DNA of 14,538 nucleotides, taken from the NCBI GenBank assembly GCA_003118195.1, contig BEXV01001376.1, positions 1 through 14,538 of the forward strand, read 5' to 3'. Each line of letters opens with the position of its first letter. Position 1 is the first letter of the stretch. The stretch is from Hemicentrotus pulcherrimus (lineage: Eukaryota > Echinodermata > Echinoidea > Camarodonta > Strongylocentrotidae). The notes under the pieces are model-generated. The model was not told where the DNA came from. It was given only the letters and a program-made list of their open reading frames with translations, and searched no databases. Position numbers and translations under genes: made by a program. Positions 1-10,300 of this stretch are shown piece by piece.

Positions 1-1311
1 TCAATTTGTTTGTAAATCTATTTATGTTTTTATTTTGTGCACATTCATGTATTCTTATGTCATTTATTGTTATCTTTTGCCAGTGGAGGCCAAATATCTG
101 TATTTTTTTTAACGTGGACGATAACATTTGAATCTGAATCTGAAATCGAAATCTTTCATTTTATCAAAATACTTTATGCTAGGGTGGACTCTCAACCACT
201 CAAGATAAATAACTGACGGAATACACAAAGTGTTATTCTTCAAATAGAATCGTTCGTTATTTTATTTTAACGTCTTAGTTTGTTTCTATCATTACAATAC
301 ATCAAAACAATCACATTTCTTACTGTCTTTTATATAAATAGTTGCGATTGAACCTTCTTCATCATAATGAAGAAAAAATAATTAAAACAAAAGTATTCAT
401 TACTTTTTTCTTTATTTTTTTTTGTTGACATGCAAATAGGTTGTTCTTGAATAGCTGAATATTCCATAAAACAACCAACCAATCAAGAAACGAACATGCA
501 AGAAAATGCATTAGGAAGTTATATAATGTGTCAAAAACAAACGATAACAAGGAGAATTTCATTGACGTATTAGAGGAAATGACGATTCCAGCAGATGACG
601 ACAATACATAACACGGGGAAAACATACAAGAACTTGTTCGTTTCATTTGTTCCTTTGAGGCATTGAACCAGTTTTCTAAAAGGTCACACTATTTCTAAAA
701 GTATTAATGGGGTCTCATGGGCGTTTTCTCTTCAAAAGACTGATTAATCATTCCAACAAGAAATAACGACGATTATCAAAAAATCAAAATCAAATCACCT
801 CAATTATGATTTTGAAAGTCACATTTAATTTGAACTAGACTATTCAAATTCAAAAAAGATAATAAGTCCTTCATATTTTTGAAAGATGGCAAACATTTTC
901 TTTTAAAATTCAAATCATAGCTTTTTTTAAAGAAAACTAAATTTTCATAACATGCAAGAATATCTGTAGCAGTCAGATTTTAAAAAATGATGGTATTCAT
1001 ACCACATGGCAACATCTATAAATAGAACAGACACAAAAAAAAAATTATACATAACCAACTGCATATAACAAGCACCTACATAAAACAGAGTGTAACAGAT
1101 AATGACTCACCATTACACATACTTTGTTTGTTTTAACTTCATGTCATAATATCCATGCTTATCCATAATTAAACAGCATATTATTGTCCAAGGCTCAATC
1201 CAGGTGTTGATTTATCATCCATTAGTTTGCTTTACAGAAAACACTAGCAATGTATCACTGCAATCATACCTACAGGTTGTAGCTTATACATGTGCAGGAG
1301 CTATACATGTA
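1..1311. other. Intergenic, no gene recognised
   Basis: AT-rich sequence. The longest frame (362-646, minus) is not coding-like: it has no recognisable domain, and runs of Phe/Lys come from A/T homopolymers. Nothing else is supported. Confidence 0.6.
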
Positions 1312-1523
1312 CATTCAAACCTGTTATAGTGGGCACCTGTCTATAAAGACCACCTGTCTGTAGTGACCACCTGTCTATAAAGACCACCTGTCTGTAGTGA
1401 CCAAGCAGTTTGTCTCCATTGAGAATGGAATGTATGTGGTAGAACCTGTCTAGAAAGGCCACTTGTCTATAGTGGCCACTTTTTCTGTTTCCCTTGAATG
1501 GTCGTTATAGACAAGTTTGACTG
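1312..1523 (+). mobile_element. TA-flanked short element, CAGTCAAACCTG family, copy 1
   Basis: The ends are CATTCAAACCTG on the left and CAAGTTTGACTG on the right, imperfect inverted repeats with TA on each side (1310-1311, 1524-1525). The inside is a small tandem array of GACCACCTGTCTATAAA-type units, roughly 17-20 bases each, with two near-identical double units at about 1345-1400. TA duplication and inverted ends suggest a non-autonomous Tc1/mariner-type element. This is the longest and most diverged of the three copies in the window. Confidence 0.65.
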
Positions 1524-2727
1524 TATATGTATATGACTTGCTGTAAATGTTGTCTGGTTTTACAACACATGTGTCCTGTTACATGTAGAAAAAAAAAAAA
1601 AATTTCTGAAATAATCCTAGGGCAATTCACAAGTCCAGTGCATCGCCTTTGAAGTGGGCGTACATTACAATTAGGCGATGAAAACAAAATTAATGTTTAT
1701 CGTCCTTTCCCGCTTGCTTTTTGGAGGCCGCTCGCTTTTGTATTTTTATGAAGAAAAAAAATACAGTGCAAAAATGATCTTTTTCCACAAAAAATCAAAC
1801 ATAAAAGCTGGTGGTCATCTTGAAAAATACCCTAGCTGGTCGTCTTGGAAAATGTGCCAAACAGCTATTTTGAATTTTTTTTTTTTTTTAAAGAGGGGTC
1901 TCCTCTTTCGTTTAATTGTTAAAAGGTAGGAAGCTAAACAAACTTTTATTTTTATTTGGCCTTATACATCAACAAATCTGAACATGAATTCTATAGGCCT
2001 ACATGTTGATTAGCAACTGTGTCAGTATATGCCTTTCACATATTATATAGGTTTTGTAAATTAGGATGGGTACAATCTGACTATAACAAACATACTTTAT
2101 AGACGCCACCCCAACATAGATGTACATCTCAGGCTTAAAGGGATGCGCTAACTTTGTCTCGTATCCTTTAAAAAAAAATCCTTGATTTAGCTCACGCTGC
2201 AATCATAATTATAAACCTTTAGGGCATACATAAATCTCATAACATTTACAAGCTGATCGCCTGTCTGATTATCAAGATATTTATGATTGGAAATGGAAAT
2301 CAAATTTTGCTTTTTCCTAACGGTTTTCATAACACTACAGTCTATTGGGGAAAACGAGTATGGTTAAACCGGTCACTCAAAGATTTTTACCTTTTTGAGG
2401 CACTTTTTTTTAGGGCTTCAATATTACACCATATATCACAAACACTGATAACACGTAGGGCTGTGTATCTTAGATTTAACATTGTTAAACGATCCCTTTA
2501 AGGCTTGTTATAAAGCGGCAAAACCGCAGATTCTTTATGATGACACAGTGAATTATGCTTCACATTTCTGTATTTCATAACACAGAGCTAAGTGAATACG
2601 CCCAAGTTGCCATTCATTTTACAACATTAAAACAAAAACGGCACCTTTTTTCAGCGGTTAATTTAGCACACATTATCTGAACAAGCCATTAGAATTCAAT
2701 GTGTATAAAAAGTTTAAAAGCCATATA
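1524..2727. other. Intergenic, no gene recognised
   Basis: Only A/T runs and a short imperfect direct repeat AGCTGGT(G/C)GTC at 1807-1858 stand out. The small frames at 1678-1929 and 2283-2501 look random. Confidence 0.55.
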
Positions 2728-2813
2728 CAGTCAAACCTGCTTTAGTGACCACCTGAATACAAAGGCCACTTTTTGTGTTTCCCTTGGGCGGTCGCTATAG
2801 ACAGGTTTGACTG
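2728..2813 (+). mobile_element. TA-flanked short element, CAGTCAAACCTG family, copy 2
   Basis: This is the minimal copy, 86 bp. It begins CAGTCAAACCTG and ends CAGGTTTGACTG, exactly complementary 12-base ends, with weaker pairing continuing to about 28 bases (TTTAGTGACCACC against the complement of GGGCGGTCGCTATAG). TA flanks both sides (2726-2727, 2814-2815). It has a single internal AAAGGCCACTTTTTGTGTTT block that is also found in copies 1 and 3. Confidence 0.75.
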
Positions 2814-4039
2814 TAATGATTAAAAACTTGTAGATGCAAGCAAAAATAACACTACATGAAATAACTTTGATCAGCTGGAGACAATGAGAATTAGAGAATG
2901 CCATGCGATTTACAAGCGAAAATGAAATCATCGCTAAATCAATTCAAACTTGGCCTTGGCTCGTAAAATTGGATCATGCATAATACCATTAGGTATCTAG
3001 CAATGAGAAGAGGATATAGGAGCTATGAAACAAACACAGAAAATACAATGAATAATTAATATTGTGTGGTAGACCATGTACAAGCATGAGGAAATACACT
3101 GACAGGGTAATAATTGTATATTGTGGTGTGATCAAAGCTGCTGACCTTGTGCAACCAAAATAAGGAATTTCAAGCAACTAAAAAGGAATTCATTAACTTA
3201 CAACCAAGAGTGAAACACTTCCAATGCAGAAATCTCCATTTCTCATGCTGTTATTTCCACATTAGGACCTACAGTTTATTGACAAGAAGGTAGTAAATTT
3301 TTTTTTTTTTTTTTTTTNATGTAGTGTTCAAAATTTTAGGGCATTTAGTTGACGAGCGGTATTATGGTGTTATGGTGCCATGGTACAATTATGGTGCAGT
3401 GTATCAAAATCATGGTGTTACCGATGTTGCCATAACATCACAGTGCTACAGAGAACCAGTGTACAAACACATACTGTGGTGCTGTCATTTACAGGTGTTG
3501 TGCAGTCACATGCACCCTGTTCACAATTTCTACTTGCAACATTTTTTTTTTCCTTTTTCAAGCCTTACTTTTACCTTACTTTTCAAGCCTTACTGCAAAC
3601 TTGAACATCTGAGAACTTCTCTGTTTTGCCTACTTGTAACGAATATTTCAGCCACACGATCACAAAGACTTTAAAACAATACCCTACAGCAATATCAATA
3701 GCCTTGTGTGTTATCTATTGAAAGAATATTACCATGACATGATTACGCAATCTGAAAATTCTTCAGGCAATGTAATAGGATACTAAAATCTCCTATGAGT
3801 TGATTTCTTTACAGTATTTTGTGATTATCTTCAGCAACCTTATCGGCAATTTTTGTTGCCCCCCCCCCCTTCAAGATAGGCTGGCAATGCCCCTGGTTGT
3901 GCCATAATACCATGGCGTTGCAACTATTGATGTAAAAGTCTCTGGTACCATTGTTTGTTTGTTTGTTGTTTTTTTTTTTACTAATTAACGATTTCATAGT
4001 ACTTTGACATAATGCCAATTTCACAATATCTTAGTCACA
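2814..4039. other. Intergenic or downstream GTF2B region, with homopolymers
   Basis: Contains a T run ending in one undetermined base (N at 3318), degenerate ATTATGGTG(C/T) repeats at about 3358-3420, a C run at 3859-3868 and a GTTT/T run at 3953-3980. No coding exon recognised. Confidence 0.55.
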
Positions 4040-4596
4040 GTGCACAATGGCATCATAGAATTTCTTATAGTTTAATGACACATCCACTAAGTGTTCATGT
4101 GCGAGTTACAATGTCTATGGTTAGGACACCTTCCTCAGGCATGTAATGGTATCTGAGAAAGATTTCTGAACCATAAACACCAAAACTGTCACTGGAATTA
4201 ATACATCCCTATGAATTATAACATCCTGATGAATTTAATCAACAAAATCATAGAATTTCAGTCTTGCTTAATCTAGCGACATCATGGTGGGAATTGGTGT
4301 CTTCGGGGTAATAAAGATTTAGGCCAGAATTCACAAAAAGGTTTAAATTTAACCCATGGTTTAAACCCTCATTTACATAACCCATGGTTTAAAAATTAAC
4401 GCAAAATGAGCGTACCTTGCCTTGCGCGTGTCTAATATTAGAATTCTGACTTGTGTCGCTCTTATTTTGCACTAATTTTAAACCATGGGTTATGTAAATT
4501 AGGGTTAAAACCATGGGTTAAATTTAAACCTCCTTTGTGAATTCGGGCCTTAGAGTTTGGTTTAAGGGAGTCAAGAAACAGAGATGTCTTGGATCA
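4040..4596 (-). other. Probable GTF2B 3'UTR, end not determined
   Basis: This is the sequence just downstream of the TGA on the minus strand. There is no AATAAA close to the stop. The nearest variants are ATTAAA at 4234-4239 and 4071-4076 (TTTAAT on the plus strand), both followed on the minus strand by GT-rich stretches. An AATAAA (TTTATT, plus 3275-3280) lies 1.3 kb downstream. If either ATTAAA is used, the MITE at 4322-4549 is transcribed in the mature 3'UTR. The 3' end is an inference. Confidence 0.3.
4322..4549. mobile_element. Fold-back MITE with TTA target duplication (PIF/Harbinger-like)
   Basis: The element is 228 bp, made of two long inverted arms (about 4322-4412 and 4457-4549) around a loop of about 45 bases. 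The arms agree at most positions. Both start GGCC(A/C)GAATTCACAAA and contain TTTAAATTTAACCCATGG and CATAACCCATGGTTTAAA. TTA is found directly on both sides (4319-4321 and 4550-4552). A three-base TTA/TWA duplication is typical of PIF/Harbinger elements, so I infer a non-autonomous member. There is no coding capacity. It lies 48 bases past the GTF2B stop codon. Confidence 0.8.
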
Positions 4597-4730
4597 TCAA
4601 GGAGGTGGCAGATCCTCAATCTTTGTTGCAAACTGAAAGTCTTGAGGGAACAGATCATGAGACTTGGGGTAGATGAGCTTGTATGATTGCCGGATCGTCA
4701 CATCGGCCACGCCAGCGATTTCTCCAATTT
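4597..4730 (-). CDS. GTF2B: GTF2B terminal coding exon: HTH and C-terminus with stop
   Basis: Completes the split Glu, then encodes 43 codons and a TGA stop at 4597-4599. It starts [20 protein letters not shown] and ends IEDLPPP. It contains the helix-turn-helix that reads the BRE element in the family; the residues equivalent to human Val283 and Arg286 (VTIR) are conserved. The last 20 residues are more divergent but the length equals human. The acceptor is TGTTCTTCAG. Confidence 0.96.
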
Positions 4731-6175
4731 CTGAAGAACAAGAGAGAAAGGCATGTGAGGTATGAACACTGAAAGCTTGTATGTGAGCTTACTAGGTTAA
4801 ACCAGTCTTGACTTAGGACCATCTCACACTTTACAATCATTCTGTGAGTTGATTTTCAAGAAACCTCTACCATTCGATTTGGAAACTTAAGCAAATATCA
4901 TCTTCCTACCGGTAATTGAGGTTTTGAATTATTAGTCAGTTTATGCCTTTTAGTAGGCATAAAAGCCAAATCAGCTTCAAATACTAGATGAACGCATAAC
5001 TGAAGCGATTACGATTCTGAGCTGATTCGATTTTTACTCCTTCAAGGAAGTTTGCAGTCTGCCAACATTGTTATACTTTTATTTATACAAGTATTCCAAA
5101 CCTTAATTATCAATGTACAATAGTGCATTTAAGACAAAATTGTATGTACATGTATAAAACATATATGTATAGGCCTGTATTCTTAAAAAACAGACTAAAT
5201 TAAACCTCGTAAAAATTTATTCATAGAGAGCCAATTGTCAATCTCTAGTCTGTACATATTATTGCAATAACAGTTTTGTAACAAATTATGTAAATGAAAT
5301 GAGTCAAAAGATTGATTGAAACAGTGTAAACTTACTGCACCCATTGCAACCATTAAGAAGGAAAAAGAAACATTATTGGTATTTCATTTTCAAAACTTGT
5401 CCACAATACCAACATGCTATTAGCAAAATTGAATATCACTGTGTAATAACAAAAATTACAATATAAATACTTTAAAAAATACAATTTTTTTAGAAGACAA
5501 TACCTTTCTGAGAACGTTTTTCTTCTGATGCCTGTGAAGCCATGTAAATTGCTGCAGCCGTCACTGATATTGGGCTTCGTCTGCAAAATACATGTATGGA
5601 CAAATATAGGGTAAAAAAAGAAACCACTGATGGAACATTGATTTCTGAAACATAATGAGTCTAGGCTGTTGTAGATAGGATACAAGCCCTAGTGTAAGTA
5701 TGTGCTGTTCTTAATTAGTTGCTTTTTCATGCATGTTAAGATATTTTTAATATCTTGCTTCTAAAGGTATGAAAAATGTCTGCCTGACAATACGTAAAAT
5801 CCGAACCAATGAATGGGAAATGATTCATTGATGAAAAATAACACATTCAAGGAAATGTTGTCACTTGAAAAAACTAGCTAATTAGAGAAAGTCAGCTATT
5901 TGCTAATCAGCAAATAACCTAATCAATGTTGTGATGCCTGACTGATCGCCAGATGATCCTTTTTCTATTCACTTTCATTACTAACACACACAAGAAACAT
6001 ACTTCTTGTGCAAGATAAAATGATTAACAGTTTTCTAGAAGCCATATACACTGTACATCTATAATTCTATTTATATTTTATATATATATAAAGGCGTGAA
6101 GAAAATGGTCTAGGAACGTGAGACGTAGCTGTACTTTACAAGTTTATTACGAGCTTTCGGCTTGTGAGACACTTT

Positions 6176-6210
<35 letters not shown>

Positions 6211-7330
6211 TAGAATTATAGATGTACAGTGTATATAAATATAAATAGAATTATAGATGTACAGTGTACATCTATATGGCTTCTAGAAAACTGTTAATCA
6301 ATAAACTTGTAAGGTACAGCTACGTCTCGCGTTCCTAGACCATTTTCTTTACGCCTATATATAATATACATATATACATGTATTCACTTCTTTTAATTGT
6401 ACATGCACGGCAAACTTATAAACAAGACAAGCAAAGAGATTGAGAAGATATTAAAAATGTTTTCTCTTATGTATACTAATGAACTGCTCCCTGTAGAAGA
6501 CTGCACATGTATACAAAGACACGCTGGATTCAATTTTAGGAACTATTTCCAATTTCCTAACTGACCTTGATTAGCAATCGACAATATGAAGACTGAGCTC
6601 GCAGACAAACAATTCAATTAATCTTGCTTCTATTACTAGGCGAAGAGAAAAATAATCTCAAGGACTCAATATTCATTGGGGAATCACTGGTATATATGGT
6701 ACCCCCCGGAAGGAAAGCAAATGAGGTGTTGTGTATCTTTCTCTCTTCTTTGCCACAATGACACGCTACCTTGATTTATAAATCAGCAAAAATCTTTTAT
6801 ATATTCTCTGAAATGATTACAAAACAGATGGAATGTATTGTGAGATTATGAGATCATAATAATATGCTGTATCTAGAAGAATGAATAGAGGAATCAATTA
6901 TACGGTTTTCTTGACACAATGCTTTTCTGTTATTATTTGTCACGATTTAAAATTTATGAAACTAGCAAGTCCTTGAGGTATGCGTCACCTGGCTGTAATA
7001 GATTTGATCTTGATACGCTCATAACAAATCAACTCACAACAAATCAATAGCCTTTCTCTGTCATTATCTCTCATTCTGTCTCTCTTCTATTAATCTGTCA
7101 CATTATCTGTTTCTTTCTCAGTCTTATATATCTTATTCTTCCTCTCTTTTGCTCTTTCTCTGTTTTGACCTCATTTCCCTTGCTCTTTCACTCTCTTTTT
7201 TGCTTTCATTTCTTCTCTTCCTATATTTCTCTACATCTATCCATGCCTCGCTTGTTATCCTTCTCTCTTAGCATTCTTCTTCTCTCCTCTTCCTCAACCT
7301 CTATCCCTCTGTCCACTACATTATACCCCT

Positions 7331-7370
<40 letters not shown>

Positions 7371-10300
7371 TTCTTCTTTTCTCTCTATTTCCATCCTTCC
7401 CTCCCCTCCCCCTCTCCCTCTCCCCTCACTCACTTTTATGATTACAAAGTTAATATCAGTTTGCAATGAGGAAGCATGCATGTTTAAAATAAGAGAAAAA
7501 TAAGTTTTGTCAAAATTATATGATCGGCATGTTGTGAAGAAGAATCTTTTTTAGAAACCTGTTTAATTATTCCTACATTATTGTGTTTTTTCTAGCCTGA
7601 TTCTTTCATCCTGCATAAATCAAAAACGTGACTGGCTTGTTCTCTTTCTACTTTACACCAGCTTTTGACATTTAGAAGCATGATATTAGCACCTTTAGAT
7701 ACATCGCTAAACATGGATGAAAATGATGTTAAATGGAAGAATAGCGATCTGAGCCGAGGTATGCATGTTTCAAATCATTTGTTTGCTAAAAAACAACACT
7801 TTTAACCCTATTTTGAAACTGCATAGTCCGATCGTCGTGAAAACGTACATGCATGTCAAGTGAAGTGTACCATGGTAAATTCAATTTCTTGAAAAATTCA
7901 CTTATTTGCATATTCATGGTAATTTATGCAATTAAGGGTAATAAAAGTCACTTTTTACCCATAAATCATAAATTCTTCATATCTAAACATTTTTTGTCAC
8001 TACATGTATCCATCTGCAATAATAAGACAACAACAAAATTTGGAAGAGCCAGGTTATTCCTTATGTTTGCACTTCTTTAAAGCCCCTCTAAAGTGTTGGG
8101 AGCCCCCAAAATTTGATGGCAAAATTTCACTTAAATTGTATCATAATGTGAAAGAGGATGTCATGCAGATGTGTGTCTTAAATGACATCATCTTTCACAT
8201 TATGATACAATTTAATTGAAATTTGTTGGCGAATTTTGGGCTTAAAAAATTCATTTTTGGACAGACAAAAAATATCTTTTTATCCTTCAATATTTACCAA
8301 ACTATGAGAGATAATGGAGATTCCATATTGCACTCAGCAGAGAATGAACAGAAAGCTTATGTTGAACATTATATATGGAAACGAAAAGGAAATACTGCAG
8401 TTCTTACCCTGCCACTAGATCTAGTTCATCAGCCTTGCGTGCAATGTGTGTCGCTGCCCTCTGAACCTTGGGTGGTAGGCTCAAATTGGAACAGAATCGA
8501 GACTAGGAAGAGAAGAAAAAAGCAACAGAAGTTACATCTGCTCAATCTTTTAGCAACAGAAAGCATCATAAATCTACATCAGCTCCTCCCTTTATCATTC
8601 CCAAATCCTGAAAACAGATTGGCTTCGAATCCTTGCAATCCCTTGCCCAACACTTACGGAACAAACTCCATGGAACTTCTGAGATATAGCACACCTGGGA
8701 GCATCACTATCCTGGCTGTGTAGTAAAAGCTGTGCTTTTGATTCTCAGCATTTCAAACACCACTGTACAAAACTCAACTGATTTCACTCAAAATCGGTAC
8801 TTTAGTGACAATTGATGACACCTAAATAGCAGTAAAATATATTTTTTTTAAACTTACTGATGTTTAAAAGAATAATTTAAAAAATTCAAATTGTAAGTCT
8901 AGTGTCAGACTTTGCTTACAGCTGCATCAGCATGATTATGTGCAGTCTATGCAATATTGTGTGGTGTGTATATTTGTGTATAGGTCTAATAATTCCTACC
9001 ACACAGCATGTATGCAGTGCTAGAGGTCAATACGCATTAGCATTAACTCTCTATGCTTTGCTGGAGTGAGATAAAGTACTTCACTTGACGTCTTATAAAA
9101 ACATCTGAAAACATAGCTCTACAGTTTTTAATTTGTCCCTTGACTGAGGGACGGTTATCCTCTAGAAGAGATCCTTTATCAATCTCATTGTTATGATAAT
9201 AATAATAATAATAATGGTGGCTTCTTATATAGCGCACATGTCCGTCACATTGTGACGCTCCTGGCGCTGCCCCGATTATTACCCTGGCTTTAGCAAGGCA
9301 GCCACTGCGGCGCTCTAGCATTTCAAGGAATTAATTCCTGCCAGGTACCCATTTACATCACCTGGGTTGAGTGTGGCAAATGTAGATCAATGTCTTGCCA
9401 AATGATTATTATTATTAGATGATTGTACACCATGTTCCAGCAATATATGCAAAGCAATATCAAATACTGATCAATCTCAAAATATGGAACCAATATCAAC
9501 ATTATATTTTTAACACTTACAGTACTTCAGAGATTTTTTTGTTCTTCATGTTTTTTTGTAACTCAAGAAATAGAAATCGGGACAAACCAATATTTCACAT
9601 ACCAGTACTTAACAAATTACACAACTTGGCAAGGGTATGAATATTTTAGTTGCAAACTGCAAATGAAGCTCTACTCCTGTATATTGCTTTTCAATTGTTG
9701 GTTTAATGAATCTTATTAAAACATGAGAAGAGGTTGAATCCTTGCTTACCATGAAGTCACCAGTGGTAATGAGGACTACGTTTGTTTCTAATGCCTTGAG
9801 GATGAGCTTGAAGCAGCGTCCTATCTCACGCTTGTTCACCCGTGATACTGCACAGATCTCTGTAAGGTGCAAAGACATAATAAGGAAGAAATGAGGAAGA
9901 TAAAAATGCATGCATGCTCATTTCCACTAGGTGCAGTAGAATGCAGCATTTTAGAACAAAATTTTTCATTTCTGTAAATGATTGGCGAGTCAGGGTCAAA
10001 CAAAACATCTGCATGCAACAATCTGCTTGTTACAAGATATAGAAATGCAAATTGCCATATGATTGCTTACCCTGTGGGTATCATAGTGTACAAAATGTAA
10101 GATCACAAACGGGATTGAGGCTTAGGTCTAGATTCCAAAGACTCATATATCTCAGTGCCACCATCGAATTGACCCCAAATCAACTCAAAACTAGTCGACT
10201 TTGGGGAATTTTGGAGCAATGATTTGCTAAATCTACTATCACTCTGGTGCTAGTGTAACTGGGCCATAGCGAGTTGAGAGAGAAAGTTGTGATACACTAT

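Larger units (their letters stand above)
5581..8407 (-). other. GTF2B intron, 2.8 kb, repeat-rich
   Basis: Holds the hairpin at 8101-8242, the pyrimidine tract at 7051-7433, the interleaved inverted repeats at 6021-6356 and a small palindrome, TATTTGCT paired with AGCAAATA (5897-5916). No nested gene recognised. Confidence 0.9.

Noticed and set aside
1345..1400. CRISPR-like short direct repeats
   Set aside because: These are adjacent minisatellite units inside a TA-flanked element in animal DNA, with no unique spacers.
3324..3674. 116-residue plus-strand frame
   Set aside because: It begins right after the T run with an N and consists of degenerate ATGGTG repeats, with no domain or splice support.
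6135..6172. Possible hammerhead ribozyme (minus-strand CCGAAAGC) as found in some Penelope-like elements
   Set aside because: The CTGATGA core and the paired stems are absent; only the short GAAA context is seen.
7165..7503. Ser/Leu/Pro-rich frame (plus) and Glu/Arg-rich frame (minus)
   Set aside because: Both are translations of the CT/GA simple repeat, not genes.
8615..8640. GGCTTCGAATCC resembling a tRNA B box
   Set aside because: It has an extra base against the GGTTCGANTCC consensus, and no cloverleaf or A box can be placed around it.
8223..8723. 166-residue open frame on the plus strand
   Set aside because: It runs antisense across the true GTF2B exon at 8408-8502, has no recognisable domain, and its composition looks random.
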